From contig NZ_AP025286.1 in the NCBI RefSeq assembly GCF_036492245.1, forward strand, positions 1,488,001-1,552,000: DNA of 64,000 nucleotides, read 5' to 3'. This DNA is from Treponema bryantii. Lineage in GTDB: Bacteria; Spirochaetota; Spirochaetia; Treponematales; Treponemataceae. Below the pieces are notes generated by a model, which saw only the letters and a program-made list of their open reading frames with translations, was not told where the DNA came from and did not search any database. Below, piece by piece: positions 11,301 through 18,408 of this stretch (position 1 is its first letter; each line of letters begins with the position of its first letter). Both the position numbers and the translations under genes were made by a program.

Positions 11301-11703
11301 TGAGCATAATTATAATACAGGATGGCCTGAGGTTGCGGTTAATATAATTGAAAAAAAAGATATTAATACTTCTTATAAAAAAATATATAATATTGTACCG
11401 GGAGATATCTTTGTAAAAGATTCTCTATCAGATTCCGATGAAAGAAAAAGAGAGCATATTGCAATTGTGGCATATGTTCCAAATGATTTATCTTCTTACG
11501 ATATAGAAGAATTGTTAGATGAAATAATACTAATTGAAGCTGAATATACGAATTGCATACAAAGTGTTATTAAAACGATTTCATTAGGAGATTATCATTT
11601 TAATAATTTACCTAAAGGTACAAAATTTTATCCAGGTTTTGAGATAAAAACAAATGCACAAAGCTTAAATTGTCAATCATGGGCGATAAGGAGATTGAAA
11701 TGA
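8332..11703 (+). CDS. Exported protein with two NlpC/P60-like cysteine hydrolase modules
   Basis: The start has a clear Shine-Dalgarno (AGGAG, 8331 upstream region) and a Sec signal peptide (residues 1-23, ending LWAQ). Two regions look like NlpC/P60 or CHAP-type folds. The first has C346 in GCDDIGF, a LGDIVVF strand and H403 in NHSNLKYGIIVE. The second has C930 in TDCIGF, PGDIFV and H1042 in REHIAIVAY. In this superfamily the Cys-His pair cleaves peptide bonds of peptidoglycan or related amides. The central part (about 480-900) is Trp/Asn-rich and unrecognised. The stop overlaps the start of the next gene (ATGA), whose product carries an SH3 domain, a frequent companion of NlpC/P60 enzymes. 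Base composition is far more AT-rich than in the preceding giant gene, suggesting different origin. Enzymatic activity is inferred from motifs only. Confidence 0.7.
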   Translation: MKNMKIKLLSVIISALLCSHLWAQGSESAGQTFYIKLADEKNTTTQIKLTTENGMHRITSGYVPTNGYSAFFISDDGNYYIYDYKNGSNGWFSADTNETNAIETLFNYVKNQNSEIISEEGDIYISNSGYAEMMKSKLNINSKYNPVRTINKGFNDLYVYNKKKGIFLFVLYPQDDSKPVKILCFKDNKSIAELSKSLQGNENQYLTEYAKWLQDNKQNKKSNKKYDEYTRLSQVIYESLKNNKYKRFYNLYTSDNLLLRKYLDVAQNNNKNVYYLDYDKEYSNNFVTVDSNDGDTIARIANEYTKISLTSKKTIAMPYKTSGKDTPAELLAKYKEKKSSIRNSGCDDIGFLTSILINSNIRQENALPDDINKYSLIISDVNQVQLGDIVVFEQQVKEESRNHSNLKYGIIVEKNTTSVIGYNQKDLLGNISVVWMNEDKGAEKTQLSNIWKTKDGFDVPPYTEIRRILKKSEKNINSNTNWNVLMDQDLEMKVEIGWLRENTQISPERYRWIPNTGEFLNLEKVSIKAYNDLGVNINGNEWTVTLNGAIDRGWENNKSDAIYSNIYNNSNCKFEIYVEGVDDKKIILTKNGNKYDVSGDEIKFQLKGYDNILVYKDGDNWKPAVIQIRPENAKNARPGDDLLLTFKIENVKNKNSNANTDFTVTMQDKDYISVYDKKMLWRANLYLIKNDEPELGGLDWNNAHPWNAPSNSNEAQNAPYWWKLGQKDLTEAGNNWGYNEWNRKFDSSTFNGEIFTGLTALPQGDGGQVTDLISFTPIRTIGGTTATPDENNIIQNTVAYSFPMHNHEKETGDAGSMDSPFDFNKKMLVQQLQLNKWYNQNGNRKENIESQYNDNNWTFMHAPQNSWWHYEISFDDKYKHAFIPSLGLKILTNGKNNLDGYDENMHAITGVAQRNDFIDLKTSIEAGTDCIGFAQRSASYSNNTYLWYDLPKGWTEYATSGTNDIQTAMSKYNTKNSNDTLLRNYPSDSVEHNYNTGWPEVAVNIIEKKDINTSYKKIYNIVPGDIFVKDSLSDSDERKREHIAIVAYVPNDLSSYDIEELLDEIILIEAEYTNCIQSVIKTISLGDYHFNNLPKGTKFYPGFEIKTNAQSLNCQSWAIRRLK

Positions 11704-12878
11704 TAAAAAAAATATATAGTTGTATTTTGATAATTTCTTTAACATTTTTGAGTTTTGCACATAATTTTAAGGAAAATGAAATAGATAAGTTTGTAAAAAT
11801 TCCAATATCTTCAATGGATTTTGCATTACATTATAATTTTGATGCTTATGAGGGCGAATCTCCAACTGGGATAATAATTTCGCATAATGGAGATTTAATT
11901 ATTTCAACCAACTATAAAAATGAGCAAGATTTATTTATACAATATGTCTATAAAGATAAAAAAATAGTTGATAAAATATATATGGATGATTATTTTTCGA
12001 ATGTAATTAATCAAAATGGTTACATTCTAAATAATTCTGCAATTTATCAAACAAAAACAAATATTCAATATATTGATAAAGGTGAGTTCTCAAAAGTTTT
12101 TCGACGAATAAATCAAATCAATAAAATTACCTATTTTATTGATAATATTATCGTCTATGAAAATAATTCATCTGAGGGTAATAAAGAAATTTCATTTTTC
12201 TTAATTGAAAATAATACAATTTCAAAAGAAATTTCAGAAGATGAAATTTCTTTTTACTTAAAAAAATCGAATGGTTTATATGAATACGATAAAATAAATA
12301 AAAATATATTAAAAAATGGTATGATATGGTCACCTATGAGAGGTGATAGTAAAGGAAAATTTCTTGGCAAATTAAAATCAGGACATAATATTTTTAAAAC
12401 AGACTTAAATGAAGTTGAAATTATAAATTGTATTGGAGAAAAAGAATTATCTTTTACTTTAGAATTAAATAATTTTGATGTATGTAGTTTGGGTAATTAT
12501 GGTGAATTTTATATTTTATCTTCTCCAGAATTAATTTATTCAGATAATTATAGTTATGCAAAAGATGGTGATTTTTCCGAGTTATTTACTTATAGAATTC
12601 ATCTAAAAAGTTTCGGAATACTTAATGATGACAAAATCCGTCTAAGAAAAGGACCTGGAACAAATACTGAGAGTTTAGGAACCTATCCAATAAAGACTGG
12701 TTTCAGAATTTTGGAAAAAAGTGGTGTAAAACAAACTATTGGTGGTGTTACTGACGAATGGGTAAAAGTGCGACTTTTGGATGGAACAGAAGGTTATTTC
12801 TTTGGTCAGTATGTACAAAATCTTTATGATGGTCCAGGAACTCCATTACCATGGCCTAATGTTCCAGATTGGGATTAA
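11700..12878 (+). CDS. Exported protein with C-terminal bacterial SH3 domain
   Basis: I take the ATG at 11700, which overlaps the preceding stop by 4 nt, because AAGGAG lies just upstream and the protein then begins with a good Sec signal (MIKKIYSCILIISLTFLSFA). An in-frame start 30 nt upstream would spoil that signal. The last about 75 residues form an SH3b-type domain: DKIRLRKGPGTNTESLG, then EWVKVRLLDGTEGYFFGQYV, the usual pattern of periplasmic SH3 domains that bind peptidoglycan or metals. The N-terminal about 290 residues are beta-rich and unrecognised. Coupling to the two-module NlpC/P60-like gene suggests that the pair acts together at the cell wall, either as enzyme plus targeting subunit or as toxin plus protective partner; the sequence does not decide between these. 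Confidence 0.75.
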   Translation: MIKKIYSCILIISLTFLSFAHNFKENEIDKFVKIPISSMDFALHYNFDAYEGESPTGIIISHNGDLIISTNYKNEQDLFIQYVYKDKKIVDKIYMDDYFSNVINQNGYILNNSAIYQTKTNIQYIDKGEFSKVFRRINQINKITYFIDNIIVYENNSSEGNKEISFFLIENNTISKEISEDEISFYLKKSNGLYEYDKINKNILKNGMIWSPMRGDSKGKFLGKLKSGHNIFKTDLNEVEIINCIGEKELSFTLELNNFDVCSLGNYGEFYILSSPELIYSDNYSYAKDGDFSELFTYRIHLKSFGILNDDKIRLRKGPGTNTESLGTYPIKTGFRILEKSGVKQTIGGVTDEWVKVRLLDGTEGYFFGQYVQNLYDGPGTPLPWPNVPDWD

Positions 12879-12944
12879 CTATTTTTTACCAAAATTGGGT
12901 ATAGAAAAAAACTTAATAAAATAAAAAAAAATAAGAGGAAAAAA

Positions 12945-13832
12945 ATGAAAGTATTTATTAGTTGGTCTGGCGATTTAAGTCATAAAGTTGCAATAGTAAT
13001 TAGGGATTGGATTACATCTATTCTTCAATTTGTAGAACCTTATGTTTCTTCAGAAGATATTGATAAAGGTGTTCGATGGTCTTCTGATATCTCAAAAGAA
13101 TTAGACAATTCTAAATTTGGAATTTTGTGTGTAACTAAAGAAAACTTTGAAGCTCCATGGTTAAATTTTGAAGCTGGAGCTTTGGGAAAAAGTTTTGAAA
13201 GCGGAAGAGTATCTCCTTTTTTATTTGGTATTGAAAGATCAGAAGTAAAAGGTCCGATTTTACAATTTCAATCTACAATTTATGATAAAGATGATGTATT
13301 AAAATTAATAAAGTCAATTAATCAGGCAAATATTGAAAAACCACTAGATGAAGCATTGATTGATAAGTCTTTTGATTTATGGTGGCCAAAATTTAAAGAA
13401 GAACTTGATAAAATAGAAATAAAAGAAAATTCTAAAACAAAGAAAACTCAGAATAAAACTGATTCTGTATTAGAGGAAATATTGGAATTAAGTCGTAGAA
13501 ATCAAAGATTATTAAATAATCCAGAAAGATTGCTTCCTCAAGAATATTTGGAGATGATTGTAAACAGGAATAGAAGTTATTCTGGCGTAAGAACGTATAA
13601 CCATCCGGTATTTAGAGATCTGTTTCTTAATTATCATGAATTAGAGGATTTAGTAATTCAAAAATTAAATCTTAATCCAGATATAACTGAAGAGAATATA
13701 AAAGAAATCTTTGAACCACTTAGAAGACTTGGTGAATGTATTAGATATATTGAACGGCATAGTGATTTTCCAAATGTAAAAACAGGTAGCAGGCTTCGTA
13801 GTTTTTCAACAGAAAATTTTGATAATGTCTAA
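12945..13832 (+). CDS. TIR-domain protein (probable NAD-cleaving effector)
   Basis: Residues 1-155 match the bacterial TIR family that starts VFISWSGD and carries SSEDIDKGVRWSSDI and APWLNFEAGAL. E76 in W72-L-N-F-E76 sits where the catalytic glutamate of TIR NADases lies. After a Lys/Glu-rich linker (about 155-175) comes a helical C-terminal region (about 175-295) that I do not recognise; it may be a sensor or oligomerisation domain. There is no signal peptide, so the protein is cytoplasmic, unlike almost all its neighbours. RBS is AAGAGG. It is monocistronic in appearance: 66 nt from the gene upstream, followed by a strong hairpin. TIR proteins of this type are known from antiphage systems and as orphan genes; no partner such as a SLOG, cyclase or Argonaute gene is adjacent, so the trigger is unknown. 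Confidence 0.8.
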   Translation: MKVFISWSGDLSHKVAIVIRDWITSILQFVEPYVSSEDIDKGVRWSSDISKELDNSKFGILCVTKENFEAPWLNFEAGALGKSFESGRVSPFLFGIERSEVKGPILQFQSTIYDKDDVLKLIKSINQANIEKPLDEALIDKSFDLWWPKFKEELDKIEIKENSKTKKTQNKTDSVLEEILELSRRNQRLLNNPERLLPQEYLEMIVNRNRSYSGVRTYNHPVFRDLFLNYHELEDLVIQKLNLNPDITEENIKEIFEPLRRLGECIRYIERHSDFPNVKTGSRLRSFSTENFDNV

Positions 13833-13860
13833 CTTTTATAAAAACTTATGAGAATAATTC

Positions 13861-13903
13861 GAAACAAATATAGTTTTTTATATACTATATTTGTTTCTTT
13901 TTA
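13861..13903 (+). terminator. AT-rich intrinsic terminator after the TIR gene
   Basis: A perfect 14-bp inverted repeat (13861-13874 GAAACAAATATAGT against 13884-13897) encloses a 9-nt loop and is followed by a T-rich tract. It lies 29 nt after the TIR stop codon and before gspG, so it separates the two transcripts. Confidence 0.7.
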
Positions 13904-13908
13904 TTTGG

Positions 13909-13914
13909 TATAAT
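13909..13914 (+). promoter_or_regulatory. Possible -10 box for the gsp operon (leaderless start?)
   Basis: TATAAT lies only 7 nt before the gspG ATG, and no Shine-Dalgarno precedes that ATG. If this hexamer is used, the mRNA would begin at or next to the start codon. No convincing -35 box is seen because the upstream DNA is the terminator hairpin, so this remains tentative. Confidence 0.3.
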
Positions 13915-13921
13915 AATTATT

Positions 13922-14356
13922 ATGAAAAAGAAATATAAAAAATATTCAGAAGGATGGTCTTTTGTTGAGACCCTTATTGTAATGGCAATTGTTCTCATTC
14001 TTACTGCTGCTGTTGGGTTTAGTGCAATTAAGCAGATTGAGAAGGCTCGTGTCGTTACTGCAAAAAGTCAGATTGAAACTTTTTCACTGGCGCTGGATTC
14101 TTACTATATGGATGTAGGTGCTTATCCAACTTCAGAACAAGGACTTGAAGCTCTCTTTACAAAACCTGTATCACTTTCGAATAATAATTGGGATGGTCCT
14201 TATATTACAAAAGCTGTTCCAAAAGATCCATGGGGTAATGATTATCAGTATATAATTCCTGGAGAAAATGGGCTTCCTTATGGAATTTCATCTTTGGGTA
14301 AAGATGGAATGGAAGGTGGAGAAGGTAAGGATGCGGATATCAGATCCTGGGAATAA
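13922..14356 (+). CDS. gspG: Type II secretion major pseudopilin GspG
   Basis: The short charged leader ends in G11; cleavage by prepilin peptidase there would give a mature protein with Glu at +5 (WSFVE), followed by a hydrophobic helix (TLIVMAIVLILTAAVGF). The rest shows the GspG signature: YYMDVGAYPTSEQGLEAL, then WDGPYI, VPKDPWGNDYQYI and a Gly/Asp-rich C-terminus of the type that binds calcium. Length (144) is normal for the family. Trp at mature +1 instead of Phe/Met is unusual. GspG forms the shaft of the periplasmic pseudopilus that pushes substrates through the secretin. It is the first gene of an overlapping operon; the secretin, ATPase and platform genes lie 15 kb away on the opposite strand. 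Confidence 0.93.
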   Translation: MKKKYKKYSEGWSFVETLIVMAIVLILTAAVGFSAIKQIEKARVVTAKSQIETFSLALDSYYMDVGAYPTSEQGLEALFTKPVSLSNNNWDGPYITKAVPKDPWGNDYQYIIPGENGLPYGISSLGKDGMEGGEGKDADIRSWE

Positions 14357-14525
14357 AGAAGGTTTCTCAATAGTTGAAGCTTCTGTCTCATTATTTGTGG
14401 CAGGAGTTTTACTATTGGCTGTAATAAGTTTTGTTCGAACTACTTCTAAATATACTCAGAAACTTGTAAATCGCGTGGATTCTTATATTCAATATCAAAA
14501 TGAATATACTGAAAAGTCTTTATAA
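14331..14525 (+). CDS. Very short minor pseudopilin (GspH/GspI position)
   Basis: I choose the ATG at 14331, preceded by AAGG and overlapping gspG by 26 nt, since it leaves an 11-residue leader ending in Gly, as in GspG. The mature start is FSIVEA with Glu at +5, then a hydrophobic helix (SVSLFVAGVLLLAVISF) and only about 30 further residues. With 64 residues in all it has essentially no globular head, while GspH/GspI proteins usually have 120-170. It could be a reduced tip pseudopilin or an adaptor of the pseudopilus. The overlap with both neighbours supports its reality. Which of GspH or GspI it replaces cannot be told. Confidence 0.75.
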   Translation: MRISDPGNKEGFSIVEASVSLFVAGVLLLAVISFVRTTSKYTQKLVNRVDSYIQYQNEYTEKSL

Positions 14526-14973
14526 TCATAAAAAATCTAAAGAGGCTTTTACTTATATAGAAGTAATTGTCTCTCTTCTCATTATTGCATTGCTGGCAGG
14601 GCTTTTATATTTTTCTTATGCAATCTGTATTAAAGGAATTAATTCATCCCGTAAATCTGTGAAAGAATCTATAGAATGGTTAAATACTGATTCGTTAATA
14701 AGGAAAAAAATAGAACAGGTTTCTATTCCTTTTTGGGTAACTGACTATGAATACTCCTTTTCTTCAAACAGTCTGACTTTATCATGGATAAATGGAATTA
14801 ATAATTCAGAAACGTTAAATATTCCAGAGATATTTAAGATTCAAACAATTGAAACAATCGATGCAGAGAATGATTCAATCAAAGGTTTAATTGTCAAATA
14901 TCAATACAAGAATACGGATTATGAATTAAAAGCTTTATTTGCTTCACGTTCTTTTGGGAGTTCTCAAATATGA
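14500..14973 (+). CDS. Minor pseudopilin, GspJ-like
   Basis: It has a 16-residue basic leader ending in Ala (KEA), then mature FTYIEV with Glu at +5 and a hydrophobic segment (IVSLLIIALLAGLLYFSYA). Ala rather than Gly at -1 occurs in some minor pseudopilins. The remaining about 110 residues form a small beta-rich head without cysteines. Length (157) and position between the GspH/I-like and GspK-like genes suggest GspJ, which with GspI and GspK forms the pseudopilus tip. It overlaps the preceding gene by 26 nt and the next by 4 nt (ATGA). Confidence 0.75.
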   Translation: MNILKSLYNHKKSKEAFTYIEVIVSLLIIALLAGLLYFSYAICIKGINSSRKSVKESIEWLNTDSLIRKKIEQVSIPFWVTDYEYSFSSNSLTLSWINGINNSETLNIPEIFKIQTIETIDAENDSIKGLIVKYQYKNTDYELKALFASRSFGSSQI

Positions 14974-15971
14974 AGCATAATAAAGGTTTTAGTTCACTGG
15001 AATTCATTGTTACATTATTTTTTCTTTCACTTATTCTTATCGCTTTGGGAATATTTTTAAGAGTTTCTGATTTAACGATTTCTAAGCGGACTCAGGATAA
15101 ATCAGATAAAGAACAAATTGATAATGTTTTAAACTCAATATTTGAAGAAATCAAAAAAGACCATACTCCTAATGTAGATTCAAAAACTGATCCTGTATGG
15201 AAGTATAATGATACAAATATAGACGGATTTGATATTTCAATAAAATCTCTTTCCGGTTTAATAAATTTAAATTACGTTCCAAAAGAAATTCTGGTAAATA
15301 CTACTCTGGTATCTGCTTTTGAAGCTCCTGAATCAATTGAAAAGATAAAAAATCTGATTGAAGAAAATGGAATGATTAATTCTTACGAAGAAATCTCTGA
15401 TTTAATTTCGGAAGAAAAATTTAATGAAAACTTTACTTTGCATGGCTATTTGAATTTTAATGTTGCAGATGAAATTCCTCTGGCATTTATAGGCAATAAT
15501 ATAACCAACTCATATTTTGGCGACGAACTTGCAAATAAAAGAAAATCATTAAGAAACAATAAACAATTTATTCAGAATGAAACTGAATTTAATATGCTTT
15601 GTGGAATTCATTATGATGATATTACTCCATATATTAATTTGAATCCAACTTTAAATATAAATTTTATGAGTGAAGAAGTATTAAAAAGTTTTCTGACATA
15701 TCCACAATTTAAACTAAGTAATGCACTACAGAAAGCTAATACAATAATTTCACTACGGGATTCAAAAGAAATTACACAAGAAGAATTGATTTCTATTTTG
15801 GGGATTTCAAAAAATCACGAATTATACTATTATATAGGTAGTAAAACATGGTTCTGGCAAATACATATTACGGGAAAAAATACTTCTTGTAATGTGATTT
15901 TAGCGAGAGATCCTGAAGAGGGAACTTTAGGCGAACCTAAGTTTTATTTAATAGAAAAAAAATGGATATAA
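14970..15971 (+). CDS. gspK: Type II secretion minor pseudopilin GspK
   Basis: A 6-residue leader ends in Gly; the mature chain starts FSSLEF and is followed by a hydrophobic helix. At 333 residues it has the length of GspK, the large tip pseudopilin. Two helical segments resemble the GspK alpha-domain with its helix-hairpin-helix pattern: one around 110-140 (IEKIKNLIEENG) and one around 265-290 (ITQEELISILGIS, a GspK/ComEA-like signature). GspK normally lacks Glu at +5 because it caps the pseudopilus; here Glu is present. Start and stop overlap both neighbours, so translation is coupled. Confidence 0.85.
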   Translation: MKHNKGFSSLEFIVTLFFLSLILIALGIFLRVSDLTISKRTQDKSDKEQIDNVLNSIFEEIKKDHTPNVDSKTDPVWKYNDTNIDGFDISIKSLSGLINLNYVPKEILVNTTLVSAFEAPESIEKIKNLIEENGMINSYEEISDLISEEKFNENFTLHGYLNFNVADEIPLAFIGNNITNSYFGDELANKRKSLRNNKQFIQNETEFNMLCGIHYDDITPYINLNPTLNINFMSEEVLKSFLTYPQFKLSNALQKANTIISLRDSKEITQEELISILGISKNHELYYYIGSKTWFWQIHITGKNTSCNVILARDPEEGTLGEPKFYLIEKKWI

Positions 15972-16987
15972 ATAATAAGGCAAAAGATAAAAAACTCTAT
16001 TTCGTTTCTCCTCTTGAAGTCAGGCATTATATTCTTGATATTCCTGTTACTAAACCTAAATATCAATATAATGCTGTTAAGTTTGCATTGCGTCCTTTAT
16101 ATCCTGGAAATGAGAATTCAACTGTTATTGATTATATTTCCCGGAAAAAAAATATTCTCGGAATTGCTGCTAATTCAAAACGAATAGAAAATCTGAAAGA
16201 AGAATACAATTCAATTATTTCTCCTGTTCTCGTTATTTGTCAGATTATTAAAAATGGAATTGTGATTTCTGCTGGTAAAGACTGGTTAGAACTTCAAATA
16301 ATAAAAGATGGTTTTCCAGTTTTCTTACAATCTTATTCATATAGAATGTATAATAAATGTCTGGAAGATGAGGAACGTCTCTCAACTGAATTTAATTTTA
16401 CAGAAAAAAATAAATCAGTTTTCCTCTTTGATGTTTCTGCTTCAGATTTGCCGTGTAATTTTAATGAAAGAGGTTTTGTTGTTAAGTATATAGAAAATTA
16501 TCAGAAAGCCTATAAAATTGATTCTGCTTGTCTTTATATCGAAAGAAAACAAAAAAACAATAAGGTATATCTTCTTGCTCTGATTCCGCTTCTTATTCTT
16601 TTAATTCTTCTGGATGTTTCGTATTATAAAAAAAGTAAGACACTAAAGAATGAGGCAATTGAAATTAGAAAAAATTATCAGGCTGCAAAACAGAATATTA
16701 CAACTTCAAATACAAATAATGAGTTTTTCGAAAGCTCAATTAATAACGTATATTCAATAACAGACATATTAAATGAAATATATAAAACATCAACTTCAAT
16801 TAGAATTATTTCACTTACATTAAATGATAATAATCTGAAGTTTGAAGCAGAAAACGCAACTGCAATAAAAGTTCTGGATAAGTTATCTGAATCAGCTTTA
16901 CTTAGTGATGTTGTATTACATCAATCTTTGCCACAGGATAATGGGTTTGAACGTTTTGTAATTTCAGGGAAGATAAAGAATGACTAA
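15962..16987 (+). CDS. gspL: Type II secretion inner-membrane protein GspL
   Basis: The protein has a cytoplasmic N-terminal region of about 200 residues with beta-alpha alternation, one transmembrane segment (about 202-220, YLLALIPLLILLILL), a coiled linker, and a periplasmic domain with the ferredoxin-like pattern of GspL/PilN (SITDILNEIYKTSTSIRIISL, then a final beta-strand). GspL anchors the GspE ATPase to the inner-membrane platform. The sequence is diverged; identification rests on architecture, length (341) and position between gspK and a gspM-like gene, overlapping both. Confidence 0.75.
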   Translation: MDINNKAKDKKLYFVSPLEVRHYILDIPVTKPKYQYNAVKFALRPLYPGNENSTVIDYISRKKNILGIAANSKRIENLKEEYNSIISPVLVICQIIKNGIVISAGKDWLELQIIKDGFPVFLQSYSYRMYNKCLEDEERLSTEFNFTEKNKSVFLFDVSASDLPCNFNERGFVVKYIENYQKAYKIDSACLYIERKQKNNKVYLLALIPLLILLILLDVSYYKKSKTLKNEAIEIRKNYQAAKQNITTSNTNNEFFESSINNVYSITDILNEIYKTSTSIRIISLTLNDNNLKFEAENATAIKVLDKLSESALLSDVVLHQSLPQDNGFERFVISGKIKND

Positions 16988-17759
16988 TAGAGAATCAAAA
17001 CTTTTAATATTTTTAATTTTCTTCTCAATTGCAGTTTTGTTTTTCTTGACTTTCCAGAATTCATTTTCGGAAATAAAAGAATCTAAACAGACTATAGAAA
17101 AATATACAGAGATGACTCAAAAACTTCAGATGAAAAAACAGCCTGAAAATAATAATTCCAAAACTACATCGAATGCAGCGGTTAATCAAATCCAGTCAAC
17201 CTCTGAAATTACAGATTTAATTATAAAAGATTTAAGAAGGGCAGGGATTGTTCCTTTACGATATCAGATTTCAAAAGACAGTAAAGGAGAATTTATTGAA
17301 GTTTCCCTTAGTTGTAGTAATACGCGACTTGTCAATTATTTCAAACAAATGAAGGCCGATATCTATCCTTATACAGTATCTGTATTGAATATAAAAACAG
17401 ATGCAGATAAGGTAAATGCGTCAATCAGATATTCAGTAAATCCTTCAAAAATTGTGAGTTCAGCATCTGAAAAAAGTTATCCAATTGAACGACTTTTCAG
17501 ACCTGTCTATAAGAATACTGTAGTTCAAAATTCTGTTGTAGAGACTCCTGCTAAAACAGAAGATAATATTCATTATAATAATGATTATACTTTTATTGGA
17601 CGTGTAAAAGGTAATGATGGAATTGAATACATGTATTTGAAAAATCCAAATACAAATCGAATCTTAAAAATTGCTCCGAAAGATATTATATCTGAGGATA
17701 ATGAAAAATATTTGATTTCAACAGGAACTGAAAAATTTTATATCAGGAAGGTAAATTAG
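16980..17759 (+). CDS. GspM-like protein with GspC/PilP-like C-terminus
   Basis: There is one N-terminal membrane helix (about 8-26), a coiled linker (SEIKESKQTIEKYTEMTQ) and a ferredoxin-like domain (about 75-150), the layout of GspM/PilO. Unlike GspM it continues with a Ser/Thr/Pro-containing linker and a small all-beta C-terminal domain (about 205-259, YTFIGRVKG, then YLKNPNTNRILKIAPKDII) that resembles the secretin-contacting homology region of GspC or the PilP domain. No separate gspC is present in the window, so this protein may join the platform and secretin-connecting roles in one chain. It overlaps gspL by 8 nt. The fold assignment is inference from pattern only. Confidence 0.65.
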   Translation: MTNRESKLLIFLIFFSIAVLFFLTFQNSFSEIKESKQTIEKYTEMTQKLQMKKQPENNNSKTTSNAAVNQIQSTSEITDLIIKDLRRAGIVPLRYQISKDSKGEFIEVSLSCSNTRLVNYFKQMKADIYPYTVSVLNIKTDADKVNASIRYSVNPSKIVSSASEKSYPIERLFRPVYKNTVVQNSVVETPAKTEDNIHYNNDYTFIGRVKGNDGIEYMYLKNPNTNRILKIAPKDIISEDNEKYLISTGTEKFYIRKVN

Positions 17760-17760
17760 T

Positions 17761-18408
17761 ATGAAAAAAAGTCTTTATATTTTAGTAATCTCTTTACTCT
17801 TTATAACCGGATGTAAATCTACAAAACCAGTATTACCTGTGGTACAGGGAATGATTTATGATGGAGATAATGAAGCTGTAAGTGATGTAGAAATTTATCT
17901 GAACAATCGAAAGAATGCAATATCTGATATTTATGGACATTTCACTTTGTCTGCTATGGATATTGATAAAAAATATGAACTTAAAGCGAAAAAGAAAGGC
18001 TATGAAGAAATGTTTATTTCTTTTACATACACAAATCCATCACAGGTTATTTATTTGCGTATGTATTCTTCTCGTGAACTTATTAATTTAGCTGAATCAA
18101 TGGTTGAACAGAAAAAATATAACGACGCTGAAACTTACTTAATTCGTGCAGAGCAGGCTGGTGGTAGTTACTTGAGCGTTAATTATCTACGAGCTGTAAT
18201 CTGTGTTTTAAAGTCTGATTATGATACTGCATTAAAATATGCAAATGATATTATTGCTGCAGGTTATGTAGATTCATATATATATATTCTTTTAGCAGAT
18301 ATTTATAAGAACGGTTATTCTGATATAGAAAATGAACAGCTCTATCTTAAAAAAGCCCTTAATCTTTCTTATGATCCTGCAATTCAAAAAAGAATTATTA
18401 AAGATTAA
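17761..18408 (+). CDS. Lipoprotein with carboxypeptidase-regulatory-like and TPR domains
   Basis: The lipobox (LFITGC, Cys18) marks an exported lipoprotein. Residues about 28-95 form a carboxypeptidase-D regulatory-like beta-sandwich (VQGMIYDGDNEAVSDVEIYLN, then GHFTLSAMDIDKKYELKAKKKGY). Residues about 100-215 form tetratricopeptide-type helical hairpins. It starts 1 nt after the gspM-like stop with a strong RBS (AGGAAGG) and overlaps the peptidase gene by 1 nt. Being a lipoprotein inside a T2SS operon it is a candidate pilotin or secretin-assembly factor; TPR lipoproteins such as PilF/PilW serve that purpose in type IV pili. Confidence 0.8.
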   Translation: MKKSLYILVISLLFITGCKSTKPVLPVVQGMIYDGDNEAVSDVEIYLNNRKNAISDIYGHFTLSAMDIDKKYELKAKKKGYEEMFISFTYTNPSQVIYLRMYSSRELINLAESMVEQKKYNDAETYLIRAEQAGGSYLSVNYLRAVICVLKSDYDTALKYANDIIAAGYVDSYIYILLADIYKNGYSDIENEQLYLKKALNLSYDPAIQKRIIKD

